A stretch of 8,061 bases of DNA from Candidatus Roizmanbacteria bacterium (GCA_013334845.1 JAAXWV010000061.1:1-8061); one strand, 5' to 3'; shown: positions 1-6,196, counted from the stretch's first letter. A program made the numbers and translations. Notes: a model not told the origin generated them from the letters alone.

Positions 1-824
1 GCCGGCTCCTCGCGCCGAAGCCTCCCTGATCTGGCGCAATGCGCTGGACGTCGCCGGGGTCCCCACCAGCTCTCCCTCGGTCCGACCGGTGGCAGCTCGT
101 CGCTGTCAACATAGGCATAGGCACTATGTTTATGGATCGACTCGAAGCTTTCCACCCCGGCCGAGAACCAGATGATGTTCGGATTGGCCAGGGCCGAGAC
201 CGCCACTTTTCGTACCACGTCCTCGACAAACATTGGGTTGTTGAAGGCTTTTTCCGTCACGAATTTTTCATCCGGCCGTTTCAGCAGGGCATACACCTCG
301 CAGGACGCCGATCGCTCGATCATGGTGATCAGATCCTCGACCCAGATAAAATTCTTGAATTTCACATTGAGGGTGACCTCCGCCCGCTGATTATGGGCGC
401 CGCCGGCGCTGATTTCCTTTGAACATGGACAGAGGGTGGTGACCGGAACGCCAACCGTAAGGATAAACCCTTCATCGTCACCGATCCCGCCGGAAAAGGT
501 GCAAGTGTATTCCATAAGGCTGTGGGTATCGCTGACCGGCGCCTTTTTATCGAGGAAATAGGGAAAGGTCATCTCCAAACGAACGCTTTTCGCCTGCAAT
601 CCTTCTTTCAACCTGGCGAGAATGGTCGAAAAACTGGTAACTGACAGCTCGCCCAAATAGTTGTTGAGAATGGAGGTAAAGGTCTCGACGCAATTATCCC
701 TGCTGCCGTCCTGGAGACGGGCCTGCATGGAAATGGTGGCAATGGTACTCTGTAACTTGCCGCCTTTTTCCTTGACTCTGATCGGGGTCTTCAGGCCTCT
801 CAGGCCAACTGTCTGGATATGCAT
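1..824 (-). CDS. folE2: GTP cyclohydrolase FolE2 (type IB), 3' end beyond window
   Basis: FolE2 converts GTP to 7,8-dihydroneopterin triphosphate in the cytoplasm, the first step of folate and queuosine synthesis. My minus-strand translation from the ATG at 824-822 gives MHIQTVGLRG at the start, then the family signature CPCSKEIS followed by GAHNQR (about residues 132-147), FVEDVVR (199-205, with the conserved Glu) and ESFESIHKHSAYAYVD near the end (226-240). These are the catalytic Cys, Glu and His regions of FolE2. The N-terminus is slightly shorter than in many homologues. The frame stays open to the window edge after residue 244, but the last 30 or so residues (rich in Arg, Pro and Trp) do not look like FolE2, so a frameshift near positions 60-80, or an unusual tail, is possible. 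An alternative TTG start lies at 836-834. Identity is confident; both ends are not. Confidence 0.9.
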   Translation of the reverse strand, partial: MHIQTVGLRGLKTPIRVKEKGGKLQSTIATISMQARLQDGSRDNCVETFTSILNNYLGELSVTSFSTILARLKEGLQAKSVRLEMTFPYFLDKKAPVSDTHSLMEYTCTFSGGIGDDEGFILTVGVPVTTLCPCSKEISAGGAHNQRAEVTLNVKFKNFIWVEDLITMIERSASCEVYALLKRPDEKFVTEKAFNNPMFVEDVVRKVAVSALANPNIIWFSAGVESFESIHKHSAYAYVDSDELPPVGPRESWWGPRRRPAHCARSGRLRREEP

Positions 825-833
825 TTTCCCGGT

Positions 834-845
834 CAAATAACCTCC
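834..845 (-). promoter_or_regulatory. Shine-Dalgarno GGAGG and alternative TTG start of folE2
   Basis: On the minus strand a strong GGAGG (845-841) lies only 4 nt before an in-frame TTG (836-834), and 16 nt before the ATG at 824. The spacing suits the TTG better than the ATG, so translation may begin four codons earlier, adding MTGK. The ATG has only a weak GGGA close in front. Confidence 0.45.
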
Positions 846-940
846 ATGCCATGAATTCGGAGAGAATTGTGGTGCTGCGGTAAAAAAGAGGCCGAACTCT
901 TCGCTAAAAAACATATGGAAATCGTTGTTTCTTACCCTTT

Positions 941-1322
941 TTACAGCGGTTCGACAATACTCTTGGCCGGCTTTTTTTGTTTCAGCAGGGGAACCTTGAA
1001 AAACCGAAGTGAATCCAAATGATTCTTGAGGCAAGAGTGCTGAATTTCATCGGCGATATATTGAGAGCCGCAGAAAGTCTCTTCGCCATTTCCTTATCAA
1101 TAGGCCGGCTTTCTGTTTTCATGCCGGAAGCTTCATAACGGATTACTCCTTTAGCCAATCACGAAGAATCGCATGGACCCGTGATGGCATATCCGGGTGA
1201 TTTTTATGGACTGGTTGCATGGTGGTAAGAAATGAGCCGGGCAAAGCAGGATAATCAACCGCGTCCCAATCTTCCTGAGCAATGCTATCGGGTTTGTTTT
1301 TTATACAAATCTTTGTACCCCG
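941..1322 (-). pseudogene. Frame-broken remnants resembling antitoxin genes
   Basis: I do not recognise an intact gene here, but three minus-strand pieces read like protein in successive frames. Piece A (1322 down to the stop at 1143) has no good start. It contains EDWDAVDYPALPG and MQPVHKNHPDMPSRV, which resembles the N-terminal part of DUF4415/BrnA-type antitoxins. Piece B (open from about 1160 down to the stop at 982, ATG at 1122) contains VIRYEASGMKTESRPIDKEM and AKRLSAALNIS, which resembles the recognition-helix end of an XRE/HigA-like helix-turn-helix. Piece C (ending at the stop at 941) reads FKVPLLKQKKPAKSIVEPL. No piece is full length, and frame changes are needed between them. I infer decayed antitoxin or regulator DNA left by earlier mobile elements; the family names are from memory of motif patterns and are tentative. 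The stretch 846-940 between piece C and the folE2 ribosome site shows nothing clear beyond presumed folE2 upstream DNA. Confidence 0.35.
1312..1322 (+). repeat. Copy of TTTGTACCCCG repeat, chromosomal side of tRNA fragment
   Basis: This 11-mer is identical to 1568-1578 just upstream of int. The bases before it (ATACAAATC) also roughly mirror the doubled form at the other copy. It is a candidate integrase arm-binding site, unexpectedly on the far side of the tRNA fragment. Confidence 0.55.
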
Positions 1323-1337
1323 TCAGATTTTGAGCAC

Positions 1338-1371
1338 AAAAAAAAGGGCTACGGAATTACCGTAACCCTTT
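1338..1371 (-). terminator. Intrinsic terminator of tRNA-Pro
   Basis: On the minus strand a 12-bp stem (1371-1360 with 1354-1343, one G-U pair) encloses a 5-nt loop and runs into eight T residues (1345-1338). It starts 9 nt after the encoded CCA of the tRNA fragment, as expected for the original chromosomal tRNA terminator. The plus strand has no T-run, so it works mainly leftward. Confidence 0.85.
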
Positions 1372-1379
1372 GAATTTGC

Positions 1380-1429
1380 TGGTCGGGATGAGAGGATTTG
1401 AACCTCCGGCCCCTAGTCCCCCAGACTAA
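1380..1429 (-). tRNA. 3' half of tRNA-Pro(GGG): island attachment site
   Basis: On the minus strand this reads as tRNA positions 27-76. The anticodon stem is TTAGT/ACTAG and the loop CTGGGGG gives anticodon GGG. The variable region is 5 nt, the T-arm is GGAGG-TTCAAAT-CCTCT, and the 3' acceptor strand CATCCCG is followed by A and an encoded CCA. The D-arm and 5' acceptor strand, which should follow to the right, are absent; AT-rich DNA and the int promoter replace them. A 3' tRNA fragment that keeps its terminator and abuts an integrase is the classical attR-type scar of a tRNA-targeting element. Identity that begins in the anticodon stem suggests crossover in the anticodon loop. The intact tRNA-Pro should lie at the other end of the island, outside the window. 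The fragment itself cannot be functional. Confidence 0.9.
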
Positions 1430-1481
1430 TATTAATATTGTTCACCTCAATTATCACCTCTTCATTTATATTCAAATGTAT

Positions 1482-1510
1482 TTGACATTACGTAGAAAAT
1501 AGCATATTTA
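1482..1510 (+). promoter_or_regulatory. Probable int promoter
   Basis: A perfect -35 box TTGACA (1482-1487) is followed after 17 nt by TATTTA (1505-1510), a weak -10 box. It lies about 95 nt before the int start and close to the att core, as usual for integrases that regulate their own expression. Confidence 0.5.
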
Positions 1511-1527
1511 TCTAGTCATAGATATGC
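1502..1527. promoter_or_regulatory. Dyad over int -10 box, possible operator
   Basis: GCATAT at 1502-1507 and AGATATGC at 1520-1527 form an imperfect inverted repeat (the left arm carries a small insertion before ATCT) that overlaps the proposed -10 box. A repressor or the integrase itself could bind here; no direct evidence identifies the protein. Confidence 0.3.
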
Positions 1528-1555
1528 ACTGTTTTTCATGCTAATTAAAGCTGTT

Positions 1556-1578
1556 TTTGTACCCAATTTTGTACCCCG
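1556..1578 (+). repeat. Tandem TTTGTACCC repeats upstream of int (arm-type sites)
   Basis: TTTGTACCC occurs at 1556-1564 and again as TTTGTACCCCG at 1568-1578, 12 bp apart centre to centre. Short direct repeats between the att core and int are typical binding sites for the N-terminal arm domain of this integrase class. The role is inferred from position. Confidence 0.5.
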
Positions 1579-1604
1579 AATTAAAGCAATGAGGTGAATA
1601 ATCC

Positions 1605-2819
1605 ATGACACTTAGCGATCTTCAGATAAAGAAAACTGCACCAAGAAATGACCGTTTTGAGATTTCAGATGGAAAAGGTTTGTCGCTTCGAATTATGCCA
1701 ACCGGTAAAAAAACATGGGTTTTCAGATATATGATTAGAGGAAAGGCCCGGCGCATGACGTTTGGCACATATCCAACGATATCTTTATCCGTTGCCAGAG
1801 AGATGCATTCTCTTGCTATGCAGGATATAGAGCGCGGCAATGATCCTGGTTATAAAAAGAAGGCAGAGGACGCGGCCCGAATTGCGGCCCCAACTGTGGC
1901 TGATCTTCTTGGAGAATTTTGGACTATTGAGCTGGAGAATAAAAAAACAGGCAAGGATATTAGGCGGCTCATTACTAAGGACGCCTTACCGGTGTGGGGA
2001 AATCGTAAGGTCGTTTCCATTACTCGGCGTGATGCTGTTGTCCTGATTGATAAAGTACGGGAGCGTGCTCCAGTCACGGCCAACAGGCTGCAGACTGTTC
2101 TTGTAAGGATGTTTAATTTTGCTGCCGAGCGTGGAATATTGGAAATTTCCCCCTTGGTTGGAATGAGAAAAAAACCAGAACAAGCACGGAGTCGTGTTTT
2201 GTCCGATGAGGAAATTAAGTTGCTTTGGTCGGCTCTTGATTTCGACAACATGGCAGTGGACATTTACCGGACTTCAAAGTTGGCTCTGAAAATGATCTTG
2301 CTTTCCGGCCAGAGACCAGGCGAAGTGTGCGGCATGACATGGGATGAGATCGCAGACGACACTTGGAACATACCAGCCGAAAGAATGAAAGGAAAGAATG
2401 AGCACACTGTGCCACTACCAGGTATGGCACTGGAAATTCTTAAACAGGCGGAGATGTATTCAGGGCAAAGCCGTTTCGTGTTTGCCTCTTCTCATAAAGC
2501 CAATGAACCCTTAACCCCGCACGCTCTTTCAAAGGCTATTCTTCGCCATTGGCAGGAAATCGGCTTTAAAGAACCATTCACGCCGCATGACCTGCGGCGG
2601 ACACTTCGAACCAGGCTTACAGAAATTGGCGTTGACGATGTGGTTGCCGAGCGTGTACTTGGTCATAAGCTACAAGGTATACTGGCTGTTTATAATCATT
2701 ATGGTTACGACAAGGAGAAGCGACAAGCGCTAGATAATTGGGACAAGAGACTACGACAAATTTTGAGTATTGAGGAACCCAAAGAAGGCAAAATCATTCG
2801 ACTTAGGCAAGTTGTATAA
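1605..2819 (+). CDS. int: P4-type tyrosine recombinase (integrase)
   Basis: This 404-residue site-specific recombinase would integrate and excise the island at tRNA-Pro. It has the usual three parts. Residues 1-85 are the arm DNA-binding domain (DUF4102 type: DGKGLSLRI, KTWVFRYM, TFGTYPTISL). Residues 95-185 are the SAM-like core-binding domain. From about 195 comes the catalytic domain. Catalytic residues read as Arg237 (SGQRPGE), a probable Lys264 (MKGKNEH), His328 and Arg331 (HDLRR), His354 (LGHK) and the nucleophile Tyr363, nine residues after His354 as in lambda Int. Length and all active-site positions are normal, so it should be active. The ATG is preceded by GAGGTG with 8-nt spacing. 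It is transcribed away from the att site. Confidence 0.95.
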   Translation: MTLSDLQIKKTAPRNDRFEISDGKGLSLRIMPTGKKTWVFRYMIRGKARRMTFGTYPTISLSVAREMHSLAMQDIERGNDPGYKKKAEDAARIAAPTVADLLGEFWTIELENKKTGKDIRRLITKDALPVWGNRKVVSITRRDAVVLIDKVRERAPVTANRLQTVLVRMFNFAAERGILEISPLVGMRKKPEQARSRVLSDEEIKLLWSALDFDNMAVDIYRTSKLALKMILLSGQRPGEVCGMTWDEIADDTWNIPAERMKGKNEHTVPLPGMALEILKQAEMYSGQSRFVFASSHKANEPLTPHALSKAILRHWQEIGFKEPFTPHDLRRTLRTRLTEIGVDDVVAERVLGHKLQGILAVYNHYGYDKEKRQALDNWDKRLRQILSIEEPKEGKIIRLRQVV

Positions 2820-3084
2820 TCCGTTCGAATCCTGAGCGATCCAGTATTAAAAACAGTGTTCCAAAGGCCGATAACGTCGAAAGATCACCTGCAGAGCCTC
2901 CGCAATAAACTCCCCACCTCATTGAAACCATAATTTACAGTCAATTTATCATCGCAGTTTTTTAATCAAATCTCAGCGAAGTTTTGTATTACTTCTTTCT
3001 CAAATGCGGCGTATAAAGGTGTTAGCAGGAGAATAGCCCTGAGACACTTTTTTTATAAACATTAAAGAATGGAGCAAAAAACCC

Positions 3085-3285
3085 ATGAAAAACAATGTGA
3101 CAGAGCGACAGAGGATAATCAGAAAGCCAGAACTACTTAATATGATAGGCTTAAGCGATCCGACGGTTTGGCGAATGGAAAAGGACGGCAAATTTCCGAA
3201 ACGATTACGGCTAGGAGGAAACTCGTGCGGGTGGCTTGAGAGCGAAATTAACGGATGGCTTGCTGAACGTGCATCGGCAAGATAG
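3085..3285 (+). CDS. AlpA-family DNA-binding regulator / excisionase-like
   Basis: This 66-residue protein has one winged helix-turn-helix of the AlpA/Xis type. After the basic start it reads IIRKPELLNMIGLSDPTVWR and then FPKRLRLGGNSCGWLESEIN followed by GWLAERASA. The pattern ELL..IGLS..T.WR...G.FP...RLG...GW...EI..WL is the AlpA signature. AlpA of P4-like elements activates int or acts as an excision factor, so this protein probably controls excision of the island. GGAG lies 10 nt before the ATG. It sits 265 bp after int in the same direction, with no obvious terminator between, and 29 bp before the next gene, so the two downstream genes are probably co-transcribed. The 2820-3084 spacer shows no gene; TATAAA at about 3016 may be a -10 box. 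Confidence 0.85.
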   Translation: MKNNVTERQRIIRKPELLNMIGLSDPTVWRMEKDGKFPKRLRLGGNSCGWLESEINGWLAERASAR

Positions 3286-3314
3286 AAACAACTAAAAAAG
3301 GAGCTTAAATAAAC

Positions 3315-3593
3315 ATGAAGATGACAAGAAAAGAGGTAAATCAACACAAAATCTTTTGCAAAATCCTGCGAACATTCCGGGTTATTATTATAACCGCTCC
3401 CGACCATGGCGATGAAGCAAATGGGTATTTTAACGATGAGCAAACCGAGGAAATTCTGCATTTGGAAAAAGGCACTTTAGACAAATGGCGAGAGCAAAAA
3501 ATAGGTCCAGAATATACTGAAATTGACTCGGGTATTCGATATCATCTTTGTGATATCCTATACTTTTTCAAACTTAAGAACAATCTTCATTAA
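3315..3593 (+). CDS. Small helix-turn-helix protein, excisionase/MerR-like
   Basis: This 92-residue protein is not recognised by name. The second half (about residues 39-88) reads as a small winged helix-turn-helix of the excisionase/HTH_17 type: YFNDEQTEEILHLEKGTLDK, WREQKIGPEYTEID, GIRYHLCDILYFFK. In this pattern the first helix recognises a marker (here TEEILHLEKGTLDKWR) and a hairpin GxxxxxIDSGIRY precedes the last helix. The N-terminal 35 residues are basic and give no clear domain. AAGGAG lies 11 nt before the ATG, which is long; the internal ATG three codons in is an alternative. Placed between alpA and the Rep-like gene, it may regulate replication or excision. Function is inferred from fold and location only. 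Confidence 0.65.
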   Translation: MKMTRKEVNQHKIFCKILRTFRVIIITAPDHGDEANGYFNDEQTEEILHLEKGTLDKWREQKIGPEYTEIDSGIRYHLCDILYFFKLKNNLH

Positions 3594-3607
3594 CTGGAAA
3601 ATTTATT

Positions 3608-3635
3608 AATCGAAAGAGTTCCAATCTCTTTGATT
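3608..3635 (+). terminator. Hairpin after helix-turn-helix gene
   Basis: AATC-G-AAAGAG (3608-3618) pairs with CTCTTTGATT (3626-3635) around a 7-nt loop: ten pairs and one bulged G, 15 nt after the stop. There is no T-run, so it is a weak terminator or an mRNA-stability or processing element. Confidence 0.4.
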
Positions 3636-3779
3636 ATGCATCGGCAATAAGATACCCAACTCGCCGATAACTGTAGAAGAAACCTTACCAATACCGATCA
3701 ATGAAACGACAGATCAAATATAGGCAGGTTTTTATAGATTCAAACAAAATACTAAATGTAGAGCAAAGAAAAAACGCAA

Positions 3780-4559
3780 ATGATTAAACCAAAAATAATA
3801 AGAAAAATTGAATCAGCTCCGGTATTCGATGATAATTTCCCAGAAATTCTGGATGTAATTTATTCGATAGATAGAATACGTTTCATTTCTCTAAATTATG
3901 TGAAAGAGTTGAAGGGATCAATTCCCGAGAAGCTACTCATGCAGAACTGTACACCCGATGGCCGATCTATCGTGTCGCGGCATAACAGCAAAAAAGCTCG
4001 GCAATGGGGATACCGATCAATACTGACTGCATCTGCATGTAATGACGACTTTTTCGAGATTATACGCTGTTGCGATCCTGGCATTCTCAGCCATATCCAA
4101 ATCGCATGCGATCTCATGTTTGCTACGATGGAAGAAGCGGAGGAGTATGGACGATGGCACGATAAAAACGTAGAGCGATTATATAATCGTTCACAATTTA
4201 TGATAAATACAACAAAATATCAAGGTAGAGAAGGGAAGGATGGGGAAAAAAAGCCTAACTACGATAGAAGTTATCATAGGATCAGCAAACTTACTGGTAT
4301 GCCTTGTTATCACATAGAATTCACATTAGAGGGATCAACGATCATAAAAAGAACATTACAGATCAAAGATCATTGTGGATTAACAACAGCTGAAGAAATG
4401 TACAAAATGTTAGAGAATAGATATTTGAGAGTTAAAGGTACAGGATTGAAGAGAGGGAGAAGGTATGGAAGTGAATATATTCAGGTTTCTCAATATAACA
4501 GAATAGCTGAGAGATTGAAAAGTGCTAAAAACATTAAATGTAATGATATCAACATGTAA
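3780..4559 (+). CDS. Rep-like protein, possible rolling-circle initiator
   Basis: This 259-residue protein is not recognised with certainty. Features that recall Rep_trans/rolling-circle initiators are: WGYRSILTASACNDDFFEII (about 76-95), a strand with acidic end HIQIACDLMF (105-114), NTTKYQGREGKDG (143-155, like the strand and glycine turn of Rep proteins), Tyr161, and YHRISKLTGMPCYHIEFTLE (165-184), which matches the Y..SK.TG.P..H.E style of these enzymes. A C-terminal basic stretch LKRGRRYGSEY (223-233) could bind DNA. If correct, it would nick an origin and start replication of the excised element, and the repeat-rich gap just downstream would be a natural target. The ATG has no strong ribosome site, which may keep expression low. 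It could instead be a recombination or phage-interference protein. Confidence 0.45.
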   Translation: MIKPKIIRKIESAPVFDDNFPEILDVIYSIDRIRFISLNYVKELKGSIPEKLLMQNCTPDGRSIVSRHNSKKARQWGYRSILTASACNDDFFEIIRCCDPGILSHIQIACDLMFATMEEAEEYGRWHDKNVERLYNRSQFMINTTKYQGREGKDGEKKPNYDRSYHRISKLTGMPCYHIEFTLEGSTIIKRTLQIKDHCGLTTAEEMYKMLENRYLRVKGTGLKRGRRYGSEYIQVSQYNRIAERLKSAKNIKCNDINM

Positions 4560-4883
4560 TAATGAACTGTACAGCATTGTTATAGCGCCAGGGAACCAAT
4601 TACCAGGTTGACGAGTTAGTTTATTGAAACAGAGACCTTTAAAGTAAAATATTTTTAATCACAGAAAAAGATGTCGAACCGCGATTTTGCCCAGTGTCGA
4701 AGTCATGTAGTGCCTAACTTTTATTCAGCTATGGATTTATCTATATATAATTATTAAATACCGTATGTTAGTTTATATATAGCATTTCGTTTTAAACCGC
4801 ATTAATGCCGTCAATTTTCAACGCATATACCAACCCTTTGTCACCCCTAGCTGAATTCAATAAACGTTTGGTGGCGGGCCTGT

Positions 4884-4918
4884 AAAGCCGTTTAAAACCA
4901 TATTTTGGTTTCGGCTTT
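4884..4918. repeat. Stem-loop AAAGCCG...CGGCTTT
   Basis: AAAGCCG (4884-4890) pairs with CGGCTTT (4912-4918). Inside, after a TTTA bulge on the left, AAACCA pairs with TGGTTT around a short AT loop. There is no T-run on either strand, so it is more a structured DNA or RNA element than a classical terminator. Confidence 0.55.
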
Positions 4919-4963
4919 GCGTTGCGCTATGGGCCAATTCATTCGCAAATTACCTTGTCGGTA

Positions 4964-5006
4964 ACAAAACACCAAAATCATTCAATAGCTTTTTTTGGTG
5001 TTTTGT
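4964..5006. repeat. 14-bp perfect inverted repeat downstream of minus-strand gene
   Basis: ACAAAACACCAAAA (4964-4977) and TTTTGGTGTTTTGT (4993-5006) are perfect complements around a 15-nt spacer. It lies about 65 nt after the stop of the 5073-5858 gene. It could end that transcript, although the T-run is poor, or be a protein site or a single-strand origin. Confidence 0.6.
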
Positions 5007-5072
5007 CGAAGTTTATATATAAACAATATCAGATAGATAATTGTTTTCCTTACGTCCGGAAAAACTCGGTTT

Positions 5073-5858
5073 TCACTTTTTCTTATTGGTTTTTGGCTCT
5101 GTTAGTTCCAAACGGCTGGCTAATGCTTCGAGTTTTTCAATTTGAACGTTCATTGAAGCAACTTCCTTTTTAATTTCATCTTTACGTTTGCTGCATTTCG
5201 AGATGGCAGATTTCCTGATTTTATTGTTAGCCACTAAGGATTCCAGCTTTGAATCTAGAAATACAGCAATGTTTTCTATTTCATCCGGGTTTTTGATAAA
5301 ATCCAAAAGCGATTTTTCTTTCTGGTCATCCTTGCCAAAAATTAAATCTCGTAATTTCCTTACGGATAATTTTTCAGCAGATATTTGTTTGGCGAGTTTA
5401 ATCTTCTCTTCACTGTCATCAATGGGTAGCAGTGCGATTTTATGGGAAATACTAATTTTGGCATATTCCGGGCTGCCTGCCAATTTTTTTTGATCTTGAA
5501 CTAAACGAACCGCATTATACAGAAAAGTTTTTTTAGGCAGCTCTTCACCTTGCTCGGATCGTTTGTCGATTTCTTCGGTTAATGATTTGAAAATAGCCCA
5601 CTTCGACGCATCCTTTTTCTTTGGCCCCTTGGAAAAATCGATAGCATTGACATCATTGTTATAGATTTTTTTGATAATCAGGGTGCCAATCTTAATGTAG
5701 ATATCGGTCAATTTATTATCAAAAATATTTTTAATTTCTTCGATTGTAGAATCAACCAACAAAACATCTTCCTTGGTTAAAACAACCAATTCGTGGGTAT
5801 CTGTTGGCTCAAGTTCCTCAACCGCTTTCTCGATACCAGTGAAATTTCTTTTTTGCAT
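5073..5858 (-). CDS. Unknown protein, alpha-helical with coiled-coil tail
   Basis: This 261-residue soluble protein is not recognised by name. Residues 36-70 form an amphipathic helix ending IYIKIGTLIIKKIYNND. Residues 80-130 include KTFLYNAVRLVQDQKKLAG. Residues 136-172 read ISISHKIALLPIDDSEEK followed by a KLSVRKLRDLI stretch. That last pattern (SHK/SHY..LL...D...........LSVR.LR) is also seen in DUF1016/YhcG-type and some ParB-like proteins, so a DNA-related or nuclease-regulating role is possible but unproven. The C-terminus (about 205-250) is charged with heptad-like Leu/Ile spacing, probably a coiled coil, and ends in a Lys-rich tail. No signal peptide or membrane segment is present. AGGAG sits 6 nt before the ATG and a plausible promoter lies just upstream. 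It is alone on its strand and convergent with the Rep-like gene. Confidence 0.85.
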   Translation of the reverse strand: MQKRNFTGIEKAVEELEPTDTHELVVLTKEDVLLVDSTIEEIKNIFDNKLTDIYIKIGTLIIKKIYNNDVNAIDFSKGPKKKDASKWAIFKSLTEEIDKRSEQGEELPKKTFLYNAVRLVQDQKKLAGSPEYAKISISHKIALLPIDDSEEKIKLAKQISAEKLSVRKLRDLIFGKDDQKEKSLLDFIKNPDEIENIAVFLDSKLESLVANNKIRKSAISKCSKRKDEIKKEVASMNVQIEKLEALASRLELTEPKTNKKK

Positions 5859-5884
5859 AATCTGCTCCTATAATATTGAATGGC

Positions 5885-5913
5885 TTTAAATTAATCACAA
5901 CGATAAAGATCAA
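5885..5913 (-). promoter_or_regulatory. Probable promoter of the 5073-5858 gene
   Basis: On the minus strand TTGATC (5913-5908) and TTTAAA (5890-5885) are separated by 17 nt and each matches 4 of 6 consensus bases. They would start transcription about 20 nt before the ATG, leaving a short leader containing the AGGAG site. Confidence 0.4.
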
Positions 5914-6193
5914 TTCACTCTGATATCATTAATCTTTTGTTGGATCAAGTCCAGGATGAATATTAATAATAAATATTTATGTGTTTGTATTAATAAATGT
6001 GGGAGTATGGAGGCAACATCCAAAAGATTGTTGATTATATATCGGAACGTTGTATTCTTGAAATTTACTCATCTTGTGATAGGCAAATTATGAATATTTA
6101 CAATTCCTTTCATTGAAAAAATGCGGACTACCTGTGATACCCCGAGACAAAAAAAATGACCTGTTTGGCATCAACAATAGACACGAGGATATG
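5914..6193. other. Divergent intergenic region, AT-rich
   Basis: This stretch separates the minus-strand gene from the exported-protein gene and should carry the plus-strand promoter. I see no convincing gene. AATCTTTTG (5931-5939) and CAAAAGATT (6021-6029) form a 9-bp inverted repeat 81 bp apart. An in-frame ATG at 6113 would extend the next gene by 27 codons, but that extension does not look like protein start sequence and has no clear ribosome site. Confidence 0.4.
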
Positions 6194-6196
6194 ATG
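6185..6196 (+). promoter_or_regulatory. Ribosome site that decides the start at 6194
   Basis: GAGG (6185-6188) stands 5 nt before the ATG at 6194 and only 2 nt before the neighbouring ATG at 6191. The start at 6194 also places a signal peptide exactly at the N-terminus, which the upstream ATG at 6113 would not. Confidence 0.6.

Larger units (their letters stand above)
4560..5072. other. AT-rich non-coding region with repeats and hairpins; candidate origin
   Basis: I see no convincing gene in this gap between the Rep-like gene and the convergent minus-strand gene. It holds GTTAGTTTAT twice (4615-4624, 4767-4776), AGTTTATATATA twice (4770-4781, 5010-5021; the second is part of the palindrome GTTTATATATAAAC), a 9-bp inverted repeat ATTCAGCTA/TAGCTGAAT (4723-4731, 4848-4856), and two strong hairpins at 4884-4918 and 4964-5006. 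Iteron-like repeats, an AT-rich core and stem-loops next to a Rep-like gene fit a replication origin; that role is inference. Confidence 0.35.

Noticed and set aside
39..422. Plus-strand open frame of 127 codons
   Set aside because: It is antisense to folE2, whose minus-strand frame carries clear family motifs; codon content is arginine- and histidine-rich as typical of a shadow frame.
2820..2842. GTTCGAATCC just after int, resembling a tRNA T-loop
   Set aside because: The flanking bases do not form a T-stem and no acceptor or anticodon arm is present, so it is not a second tRNA fragment; it remains a chance match.
4922..5173. Plus-strand open frame of 83 codons
   Set aside because: It spans the 14-bp inverted repeat and overlaps the end of the minus-strand gene, with no ribosome site and no protein-like pattern.
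5188..5493. Plus-strand open frame of 101 codons
   Set aside because: It lies wholly antisense to the 261-residue minus-strand gene, which has a good ribosome site, promoter and coherent helical protein.
5931..6029. 9-bp inverted repeat 81 bp apart as a transposon end pair
   Set aside because: The repeat is short, encloses no transposase, and has no flanking target duplication that I can see.
6113..6193. Upstream ATG extending the exported protein by 27 residues
   Set aside because: No ribosome site precedes it and it would bury the signal peptide; GAGG before the ATG at 6194 fits better.
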